In this document: piece by piece, positions 1 through 5,070 of the stretch
Layout: every line of letters starts with the position of its first letter
Numbering within the stretch: position 1 is the first letter of the stretch
From: Clostridiales bacterium
GTDB taxonomy: Bacteria; Bacillota; Clostridia; WRLR01
Assembly (NCBI GenBank): GCA_031287655.1
Contig: JAITSR010000328.1
Span: forward strand, 1 to 5,070
DNA: 5,070 bases
Direction: 5' to 3'
Translations under genes and position numbers: made by a program
The notes under the pieces: model-generated
What the model was told of the DNA's origin: nothing
The model's database searches: none
The model's input: only the letters and a program-made list of their open reading frames with translations

Positions 1-1343
1 CTTGCGAGCGCCTCCGCTTCCGCGTCGATCAAATTTTGGTCGTTTGCCTCGATCATCACGCGCACGAGCGGCTCCGTGCCGGAAGGCCGGATCAGGACGC
101 GGCCCTCGCCGTGAAACAACGCGTCGAGCTTTGCGCAGCGCTCACGGATCAGGGGGTCCTCAAGGTACGCCGCCTTCTTGTCGTTCGCGACCTTTGCGTT
201 TCGGATCGTCTGCGGGGCCATCTTGACGACGGAGGCCAGCTCCGACGCCCGCCCGCCGCAGTCCCGCAGGACTTGCAGGAACCGCAGCGCGGCATATATG
301 CCGTCGCCCGTCGTATTGCCGTCGAGACAGATGATATGCCCCGATTGCTCCCCGCCGATATTATACCCGTTTTTCACCATTTCTTCCAGCACATATCGGT
401 CGCCGACCGCCGTGCGCACAAGCCTTATCCCCTGCTTTCTGACCGCGAGCTCCAACCCGATGTTGCTCATCACGGTCGCGACGACCGTGTCTTTTTTGAG
501 TCTGCCCTTCTTTTTCATGTCGATCGCAAGCAGCGCCATCAGCGCGTCCCCGTCGATTAACCCGCCGGTTTCGTCGACGGCGAGCATCCTGTCGGCATCC
601 CCGTCGAACGCAAAGCCGATGTCCGCGGAGCTGTTTTGCATATGCCGCCGGAGCGCCCCGATGTGCGTCGAGCCGCAACGGTCGTTGATGTTACAGCCAT
701 TCGGGTCGACCGAAAACGCGAACACATCCGCGCCGAGCGCCGAAAACAGCGAGGGCGCGATCTCGCAGGCCGCGCCGTTCGCGCAGTCGAGCGCGATCCG
801 AAGACCCGTAAGATCAAAGCCCGCGGAGTCGCGCAAATGGCCTCGGTAGTCGTCGATCGCCGAAGACTCCACGCGCCTGCGGCCGAGCGTGTCGCCGACC
901 GGCGCGACATAATCGCCGCCGCGATCATTCCAATCACCGCCGCCCGCGATCATGACCTCGATTTCAGCCTCAATCGCGTCCGGCAGCTTGTAGCCGCTGC
1001 CGTCAAAGAACTTGATCCCATTGAACTCAAAAGAATTGTGCGAAGCCGAAATCACGACGCCGGCGTCCGCGTGATATTGCGTCGTCAGATACGCGACGCC
1101 CGGCGTCGGAATCACACCGACGGTGATCACGTCCGCGCCCGTCGAGCAGATTCCGGCGACCATCGCGCCCTCGAGCATGTCGCAGGAGAGACGCGTATCC
1201 GTACCGATCAGGATCAGGGGCTTGTGCCGCCGCTCCTTCGCGAGGACGCGCGCGCCCGCCCAGCCCAAGTCAAACGCGAGCTTCGCGGTCAGTTCACGGT
1301 TTGCGACGCCTCTCACGCCGTCGGTGCCAAAAAGTTTCCTCAT
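1..1343 (-). CDS. glmM: Phosphoglucosamine mutase GlmM (3' end cut by window edge)
   Basis: GlmM interconverts glucosamine-6-phosphate and glucosamine-1-phosphate in the cytoplasm, the step feeding UDP-GlcNAc and peptidoglycan synthesis. The frame is open from an ATG at 1343 to the left edge, giving 447 whole codons. The family is about 450 residues, so only the last few residues and the stop are missing. All alpha-D-phosphohexomutase signatures are present in order: N-terminal KLFGTDGVRG; catalytic phosphoserine loop ISASHNS with Ser101; metal loop DGDADR at 247-252 (Asp247, 249, 251); sugar-specificity loop GGEQSGH around Glu332-His336; and C-terminal phosphate loop RPSGTEP at 419-425. The residue after SASHN is Ser rather than the more usual Pro. 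The ATG lies 16 bp after the cdaR stop and has an AAGGGG ribosome site, so it is the third gene of the cdaA operon. In other Firmicutes GlmM binds CdaA and lowers its activity; that link is inferred here from conserved order. Confidence 0.97.
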   Translation of the reverse strand, partial: MRKLFGTDGVRGVANRELTAKLAFDLGWAGARVLAKERRHKPLILIGTDTRLSCDMLEGAMVAGICSTGADVITVGVIPTPGVAYLTTQYHADAGVVISASHNSFEFNGIKFFDGSGYKLPDAIEAEIEVMIAGGGDWNDRGGDYVAPVGDTLGRRRVESSAIDDYRGHLRDSAGFDLTGLRIALDCANGAACEIAPSLFSALGADVFAFSVDPNGCNINDRCGSTHIGALRRHMQNSSADIGFAFDGDADRMLAVDETGGLIDGDALMALLAIDMKKKGRLKKDTVVATVMSNIGLELAVRKQGIRLVRTAVGDRYVLEEMVKNGYNIGGEQSGHIICLDGNTTGDGIYAALRFLQVLRDCGGRASELASVVKMAPQTIRNAKVANDKKAAYLEDPLIRERCAKLDALFHGEGRVLIRPSGTEPLVRVMIEANDQNLIDAEAEALA

Positions 1344-1353
1344 AAATTATTTT

Positions 1354-1359
1354 CCCCTT
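1354..1359 (-). promoter_or_regulatory. Ribosome binding site of glmM
   Basis: AAGGGG directly follows the TAA stop of cdaR and sits 10 nt before the glmM ATG. It supports the ATG at 1343 as start. The AT-rich spacer contrasts with the GC-rich genes on both sides. Confidence 0.7.
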
Positions 1360-3162
1360 TTAGAACGATTCATCTTCTGTTTGAGCGGAACCGCCGACTG
1401 TGTCCTCGTCCGCCGTCGTATCCGTATCCGGGCTTGGGGGCGGGTCCGTTTGGGTATCCGCCGTCGTCGCCGTCGAAGCCGTCGGGGGCGGAGACGCCGG
1501 CGGCGGAGTTGACGCAGACGACGCCGCATCTGACGGTGTTGGCGGCGGCGACGGCTCCGCCTGCTCGGCAGTCGTCGTCTGCCTCGGCGTGGAGGTCGGC
1601 CTTGGCGTGGCCGACGATCTCGGCGTCGGCGTTGCGCGCTGCCGCGAGGACACCCCGCCGGACGATGCCGTCCCGCCGGACGCGTCCGGCCCGGAAGGAT
1701 CGGTCCCGCTGCCCGACTCCCCGGCGCCGCTATGCTCCGTCGTCCCGCCGCCCGGGTCGGATTCCGCGGACGAATTTTCCTCCGTCGTCGAGACCGCAGT
1801 CGTCGTGCCCGGCCTGCCGCCGCCCGCCGCCGAAGCGACGGACGTCGTTGCGGGTGGGTTCGCGGCGATCACGACGGTCAGCACCACGTCGTTTACGCCG
1901 ACGATGCCCTCCGGCAGCGTCACGGTCGCCGGAACCGCGTGCGTGCCGGGCGTGAGCCCCGCGACATTCACGACCGCGCTGATGTCGTCCGACGTAAGGC
2001 TCGCAATGTCGCTGCCCTTGCCTTTGAGCAGGAGCGCGACCTCGCCCTCGGCGATCTCATAGCGGTATTCCGGTCTGCGGTTGAGCAGCTCGACCCGCGC
2101 CTTGCTCAGCTTAATATCCAAGGAAAACTGGTATTTTTTGATTGTGACGTCGACGACCGCGCGCGGAGGCACGTCCCCCGAGAGTTTGACGTTGTTCGGC
2201 AGAAGCAGCGCGCGCTCCTCCGTGATGCTCTCCCTTTTCTGCGCGATGTCGAGCGTCTCCGCATACAGGCTGTCGACCTTTTCCAGCGCTTCGCGCGTCC
2301 CGTTGAGCTCCACGGACTCCGGGGAAACCGTTGTGTAGAGGACGTAGTAGTCGTTCGCGGGATTGCCCGTGATGTCCGCGACCACGGGGACCTCCTTTGA
2401 GATTTCGAGCGTCACGTCAAACACCTGTTCCCACTCGATCCTCTTGATCTCTTTGCCCTCCGTGTCGAACACGCGGCATTGCTGGTGTACGGTCGTGTTG
2501 CCCGCGAGCCCCGTAATGTCGACGAGCACGTCCACTTTGCCGAGCGAGTCAACGAGGCTCTCCCTGCCGGAAAAGGATTTTGTCGACGGAAAACGCGTGT
2601 AATTGGTCAGCCGGAAACCGTCCGCAGGGTCGCCCGTAAACTGCACCTCGACGTCGAGCGTCCGCGTTTTCCGGAGCTCCAGCTCAATCGGAATCTCCGA
2701 GGGCTCGACGCTCACAATCGACACATTTTCGGTGTTGGCCGAGCGGAGTTCGACCTTTAACTTCGTGTCGGCGGCGGAAGTCGCCTGCGCAAAATCGAGC
2801 ACGGCCTCAAAATTGCCCGGGCTGAGCTTGTCCAGATCCTCCTGCCGCCCCTTCACATGCACGTTCACGGTATTTGGAAAAACCCCGCTTTTCAGCTCGA
2901 TCTCAAGCTCGTCGAGCGCGCTCCGGTTCAGGAGCGTCACCGGAGCGTATACCGTTTTCGTGCCCGGCGGGTTCACATAGGATGCGTTGATCATCAGCCA
3001 CAAAAAGAGCGCGACAAACAGGGAAAAGAGCGCTTTGAACACAAAATAATTCTGAATCCGCGAAAAAAGGCTCTGCTTTTCACGCGGCGCCGGTTGTTCT
3101 TTTTTGAGCAGATTCTGATCATCCGCCCTGTCTATTTTTTTCCGCCCCGGATCATTCGTCAC
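1360..3162 (-). CDS. cdaR: CdaA regulator CdaR, YbbR-domain protein with long low-complexity tail
   Basis: This is a 600-residue single-pass membrane protein that in Firmicutes binds CdaA and tunes c-di-AMP synthesis. The basic, hydrophilic cytoplasmic N-terminus (1-40) is followed by one membrane helix at about 41-60 (FKALFSLFVALFLWLMINA). About four YbbR repeats follow outside the cell, at roughly 64-163, 166-254, 256-345 and 346-433. They show the family pattern of beta strands and phrases such as TGDPADGF, TGNPANDY and VVNVAGLTPGTH. From about 436 to the end is a 165-residue Ser/Thr/Pro/Gly/Ala-rich tail, which makes the protein longer than a plain four-repeat CdaR. The start is GTG: it is the only start in this frame that overlaps the cdaA end and has a ribosome site. 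The nearby ATG at 3155-3153 is in a frame that stops after a few codons. The 11-nt overlap with cdaA suggests translational coupling. Confidence 0.93.
   Translation of the reverse strand: MTNDPGRKKIDRADDQNLLKKEQPAPREKQSLFSRIQNYFVFKALFSLFVALFLWLMINASYVNPPGTKTVYAPVTLLNRSALDELEIELKSGVFPNTVNVHVKGRQEDLDKLSPGNFEAVLDFAQATSAADTKLKVELRSANTENVSIVSVEPSEIPIELELRKTRTLDVEVQFTGDPADGFRLTNYTRFPSTKSFSGRESLVDSLGKVDVLVDITGLAGNTTVHQQCRVFDTEGKEIKRIEWEQVFDVTLEISKEVPVVADITGNPANDYYVLYTTVSPESVELNGTREALEKVDSLYAETLDIAQKRESITEERALLLPNNVKLSGDVPPRAVVDVTIKKYQFSLDIKLSKARVELLNRRPEYRYEIAEGEVALLLKGKGSDIASLTSDDISAVVNVAGLTPGTHAVPATVTLPEGIVGVNDVVLTVVIAANPPATTSVASAAGGGRPGTTTAVSTTEENSSAESDPGGGTTEHSGAGESGSGTDPSGPDASGGTASSGGVSSRQRATPTPRSSATPRPTSTPRQTTTAEQAEPSPPPTPSDAASSASTPPPASPPPTASTATTADTQTDPPPSPDTDTTADEDTVGGSAQTEDESF
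1363..1857 (-). other. Low-complexity, lysine-free extracellular tail of CdaR
   Basis: These bases encode residues 436-600 of CdaR. The segment has no Lys, Ile, Leu, Met, Trp, Tyr or Cys, and the only Phe is the last residue. It contains about 21 acidic residues against 6 Arg, so it should be acidic and disordered. Three sub-blocks can be seen: Gly/Ser/Thr/Asp/Glu-rich (about 447-505), a Thr-Pro-Arg block (510-528), and a Pro/Ser/Thr/Ala/Asp block (537-590). At DNA level it is a dense run of CGN-type triplets. It resembles Pro/Thr/Ser linkers of cell-wall-exposed proteins, but no sortase motif or wall-binding domain follows. Confidence 0.85.
1579..1635 (-). repeat. Degenerate Thr-Pro-Arg repeat in CdaR tail
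   Basis: Residues 510-528 (ATPTPRSSATPRPTSTPRQ) contain several imperfect copies of an A/S-T-P-R unit. The DNA shows matching, diverged copies of a CTCGGCGT-like element on the plus strand. The copies are imperfect, so this reads as an old low-complexity expansion rather than a fresh tandem repeat. Confidence 0.5.
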
Positions 3163-4030
3163 CTTTTATCCTGCTCCTCAAAAAAGAAATCCCCTTGACC
3201 GACGACGCCGCGGCAGCCGTCAGATTCTCGCTCAAAAGCTCGCGCAGCGCGTCCGGCGTAAGACCGCGCAGGATCACACCGTTTTGGATAAACGAGACAA
3301 GGCCCGTCTCCTCCGAAACGACGACGACGAGGGCGTCGGAGATTTCCGTCACCCCTATCGCGGCGCGGTGCCGCGTGCCGAGGTCTTTATCGACCTCCGC
3401 GTTTTCCGTCAGCGGCAAATAGCAGGTCGCGGCCTCGATGCGGCAGTCCCGGATCACGACCGCGCCGTCGTGCAGCGGCGTGTTCTTCGTAAAGATATTG
3501 ATGATCAACTCCGCGCTCACATCCGCCGCGAGCGGAATCCCGGTTGTGATGATGTCGCCGACCTTCGTTTCGCGCTCTATGACGATCAGCGCGCCCGTAT
3601 ACGTCCGTGAAAGATCGATACAAGCGCGCGTAATCGCGCTGACCATACCGAATACCCGCTCATTGTCGGTGTCCCCGACAAAAAGACCCTTTAGCGTACT
3701 GCGCCCGATCTTTTCGAGGCCGCGGCGCAGCTCCGGCTGAAAGATCACGACCGTGCCGATCGCGAGGACGCTGAACGTGTTATTCAACAGGAAGGAAAGC
3801 GTCCGGAGCTCTAGGATATTGCTGAGCGCCGTGATGAACACGATCAGGAAAATCCCCTTCAGAAGCTGCCACGCGCGCGTTTCCCGGACCAGATTAAAGA
3901 TCACATACACAAAGTATGTGATGATCAGAATTTCCGCAACGGCCTTGATGACGTCGAGCGGACTGTTCAGCCTGATGTAGAATACGTTATTTAAATCAGA
4001 AAGATCTCCAAAACCCACACGCGCCCCCAT
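3152..4030 (-). CDS. cdaA: Membrane diadenylate cyclase CdaA (DisA_N domain)
   Basis: CdaA condenses two ATP into cyclic di-AMP, the second messenger controlling potassium and osmolyte transport and wall homeostasis. The protein has 292 residues. Three predicted membrane helices lie at about 27-48, 54-73 and 80-97, followed by FQPELRRGLEKIGR, the usual junction to the cyclase domain. The diadenylate cyclase domain carries both signature motifs: LHDGAVV with Asp188-Gly189-Ala190, and GTRHRAAIG at 218-226 with the Arg-His-Arg triad, followed by SEETG at 239-243. No catalytic residue is missing, so an active enzyme is expected. It heads the cdaA-cdaR-glmM operon and overlaps cdaR by 11 nt. The ATG at 4030 gives an N-terminus about 20 residues longer than many homologues and has no clear ribosome site. 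GTG at codon 5, preceded by a G-run, is an alternative start. Confidence 0.97.
   Translation of the reverse strand: MGARVGFGDLSDLNNVFYIRLNSPLDVIKAVAEILIITYFVYVIFNLVRETRAWQLLKGIFLIVFITALSNILELRTLSFLLNNTFSVLAIGTVVIFQPELRRGLEKIGRSTLKGLFVGDTDNERVFGMVSAITRACIDLSRTYTGALIVIERETKVGDIITTGIPLAADVSAELIINIFTKNTPLHDGAVVIRDCRIEAATCYLPLTENAEVDKDLGTRHRAAIGVTEISDALVVVVSEETGLVSFIQNGVILRGLTPDALRELLSENLTAAAASSVKGISFLRSRIKGDE
3169..3178 (-). promoter_or_regulatory. Ribosome binding site of cdaR inside cdaA
   Basis: The last codons of cdaA contain AGGAG and, closer, AGGA. These lie 11 and 6 nt respectively before the GTG at 3162. They support the GTG as the cdaR start and make translation of cdaR likely to depend on ribosomes finishing cdaA. 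Confidence 0.6.
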
Positions 4031-4047
4031 CTGAACACACTCTGTTT

Positions 4048-4076
4048 ATTGTATACCAACCGCGGCGCAAATAAAA
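4048..4076 (-). promoter_or_regulatory. Predicted sigma-A type promoter for cdaA-cdaR-glmM
   Basis: TACAAT at 4053-4048 matches the -10 consensus at five of six positions and lies in the longer string TGGTATACAAT. A weak, T-rich -35 candidate (TTTTAT, 4076-4071) stands 17 nt upstream. Transcription would begin near 4041, leaving a leader of only about 10 nt before the cdaA ATG. The -10 is convincing by eye; the -35 is poor. The promoter lies in the only intergenic gap longer than 20 bp within the window. Confidence 0.5.
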
Positions 4077-4096
4077 CAGCGAAAGCGCGTTGTTTT
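4073..4096 (-). terminator. Weak hairpin after the phosphoribosyltransferase-like gene
   Basis: Two bases after the TAA stop, AAAACA pairs with TGTTTT, and GCG pairs with CGC around a CTTT loop, with a two-base AC bulge on one side. The 3' arm runs into ATTT. The A/T-rich lower stem and terminal T-run resemble a weak intrinsic terminator, but the stem is short and imperfect. Its 3' arm overlaps the -35 candidate of the cdaA promoter. Confidence 0.35.
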
Positions 4097-4097
4097 G

Positions 4098-5015
4098 TTA
4101 AATTTTAGTGACAGAACCGTAAACGCGGCTTTCGATACAGAGGCGCGCGCGTTCGGCATCCTTTCCCCCGGAATCCAGCGCGGACCGTAAAAAACCGGGA
4201 TGCTCCGCAAGAAACGCGCGCATCGCCGCGTTCGGGTCCGAAAGATAGCCGAGGACCAGCGCGTGCTGGCGTTCGTTCACATAACCCGCCGCGAGCGCGC
4301 GGTCAAAAAGCCCGGCGTCGATCGACGCGATTGCGAGGTGTTCGATCCCGAGCTTTGCGAGCGCCGCCCCGCCGCCCTGCAGCCGGTCAATGATCGTAAG
4401 GCTCGTCGTGATCCGCGCGCCGGCGCGGGCGGCCGCCGGCGCCCACGCGCGAACGTAGCTTGACGCCTCCGTGATAAGGTCCGACACATGCAGGCAGCGC
4501 AGCCCGGCAAGACTGCCGTCCGCGACCGGAACGGCCGTGTCCCCCGCGCCGCGCGGCGGCGCCCCGCCCAACACCATTCGCCCGTCCTTATAAATCGTCA
4601 GATGGGGCAAAGAAAAGCGGCTCGCGGCGACGAAGGAGAAAAACCAGTCGCGGCGCTCCCCGCCGGAGATAAAATCGACGCGCGCCATGTCGACATGCGA
4701 CTCAAGATAGGCCGAAATGCAGTCGGCGACCGCGCGAAAGCGCGCGTCGTCTTCCGCCGCGCCAAGCACGCGCTCCGCGATCTTTGCGGGTAAAACACAG
4801 CCCGGCGGCTGCCGCCCCGCGTCCTTTTGCGACTCGTCGTCAATCAGCGCGAGCAGCTCTGCCGCCGCGGGCTCGCCGCCAAACCGAAAGTGCGTGTTGC
4901 AATAATAGGGACCGAGCGTACCCGAAGTAGACCAAAACGGCCTGTCCTCCGGCGCGACGCGGATCGCGCCCGTCTCAAACAGGAGTCTCTCGATCGTTTC
5001 CTGTGTCGCGTTCAT
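4098..5015 (-). CDS. Orotate phosphoribosyltransferase-like protein with degenerate PRPP loop
   Basis: This is a 305-residue soluble protein. The N-terminal stretch STSGTLGPYYCNTHF (29-43) resembles the SG..SP.Y.D.R substrate segment of orotate phosphoribosyltransferases, and the opening LLFETGAIRV fits the same fold. A central SGGERRDWFFS (117-127) precedes a strand and IYKDGRM. The segment LHVSDLITEASSYV (175-188) occupies the place of the PRPP-binding signature (hydrophobic strand, Asp-Asp/Glu-Asp, then TTG.S). However, the first acidic residue is Ser178 and the glycine is Ala184, leaving Asp179 alone. The protein is roughly 90 residues longer than ordinary PyrE (about 210), mainly from an inserted helical part at 45-110 and a C-terminal helical extension after 225. 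From memory, clostridial genomes carry similar proteins annotated as orotate phosphoribosyltransferase. Whether this one catalyses the pyrimidine step is uncertain, so I withhold pyrE. No other pyrimidine gene is visible. An AGGCGG ribosome site supports the ATG at 5015. Confidence 0.65.
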   Translation of the reverse strand: MNATQETIERLLFETGAIRVAPEDRPFWSTSGTLGPYYCNTHFRFGGEPAAAELLALIDDESQKDAGRQPPGCVLPAKIAERVLGAAEDDARFRAVADCISAYLESHVDMARVDFISGGERRDWFFSFVAASRFSLPHLTIYKDGRMVLGGAPPRGAGDTAVPVADGSLAGLRCLHVSDLITEASSYVRAWAPAAARAGARITTSLTIIDRLQGGGAALAKLGIEHLAIASIDAGLFDRALAAGYVNERQHALVLGYLSDPNAAMRAFLAEHPGFLRSALDSGGKDAERARLCIESRVYGSVTKI

Positions 5016-5070
5016 GTGAAAAAAACCGCCTTTCGCCTTTCAAACTTTAAACTATCAGCGGCAAACGTAC
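5016..5070. other. Short non-coding leader at right window edge
   Basis: These 55 bases precede the phosphoribosyltransferase-like gene and are more AT-rich than the coding DNA. Apart from the ribosome site and the GAAAGGC duplication I see no convincing -10/-35 pair and no strong hairpin. The promoter or upstream gene probably lies beyond the window. Confidence 0.5.
5026..5031 (-). promoter_or_regulatory. Ribosome binding site of the phosphoribosyltransferase-like gene
   Basis: AGGCGG, one mismatch from AGGAGG, sits 10 nt before the ATG, separated by a T-run. It is part of a short direct duplication (GAAAGGC twice, 5027-5040), so two weaker copies of the site stand side by side. Confidence 0.5.

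Noticed and set aside
36..849. Plus-strand frames opposite the 3' part of glmM
   Set aside because: The minus-strand frame carries every GlmM motif in order through this region, so the plus-strand frames are shadows.
1363..1400. Sortase or wall-anchor signal at the CdaR C-terminus
   Set aside because: The end is acidic (TEDESF) with no LPXTG motif, hydrophobic segment or basic tail.
1360..1857. Frameshift or pseudogene origin of the CdaR tail
   Set aside because: The frame stays open, its composition is consistent with an extracellular linker, and the glmM ribosome site follows directly after the stop as in an intact operon.
636..1955. A 439-codon open frame on the plus strand opposite glmM and cdaR
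   Set aside because: It is very Arg/Pro/Ala-rich, has no recognisable domain and runs antisense to two firmly identified genes. GC-rich codon bias on the minus strand removes stops from this frame by chance.
1400..2062. A 220-codon plus-strand frame rich in Gly, Val, Ser and Ala
   Set aside because: It is the mirror of the low-complexity CdaR tail. Its composition comes from the repeat-like DNA and there is no ribosome site or family match.
5026..5067. Possible terminator or attenuator hairpin before the phosphoribosyltransferase-like gene (GCCGC with GCGGT, then a T-run)
   Set aside because: Only about five pairs including one G-U, with a loop of over 25 nt. The T-run looks more like the spacer after the ribosome site.

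Overview
This window is a GC-rich stretch with every gene on the minus strand. It looks like a low-copy, housekeeping part of a Firmicutes chromosome. The gene order cdaA-cdaR-glmM is the classical arrangement of that phylum. The high GC content, the strong use of GCG, CTC, GAC and ATC codons, and a clostridial-type phosphoribosyltransferase-like gene suggest a GC-rich clostridial lineage (Oscillospiraceae- or Christensenellales-like). That placement is an inference, because no rRNA or marker gene is present.

Layout, read in the direction of transcription (right to left). Bases 5070-5016 are a short non-coding leader. Bases 5015-4098 encode a 305-residue protein resembling orotate phosphoribosyltransferase whose PRPP-binding signature is degenerate. 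A 67-bp intergenic gap (4097-4031) holds a weak hairpin and a good -10 promoter element. Bases 4030-3152 encode the membrane diadenylate cyclase CdaA. Bases 3162-1360 encode its regulator CdaR (YbbR repeats), which overlaps cdaA by 11 nt and starts with GTG. Bases 1343-1 encode phosphoglucosamine mutase GlmM, nearly complete and cut by the left window edge a few residues before its expected end.

CdaA makes cyclic di-AMP at the membrane. CdaR, anchored by one N-terminal helix with its YbbR repeats outside the cell, modulates CdaA. GlmM makes glucosamine-1-phosphate for peptidoglycan and is known in several Firmicutes to bind and inhibit CdaA. The operon therefore ties second-messenger output to cell-wall precursor supply and turgor.

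I found no mobile element, CRISPR array, tRNA or rRNA, and no plainly novel system. The two points most worth a second look are the roughly 165-residue lysine-free Ser/Thr/Pro/Gly/Ala-rich tail on CdaR, and the phosphoribosyltransferase-like protein that lacks the normal acidic pair and glycine of the PRPP loop.
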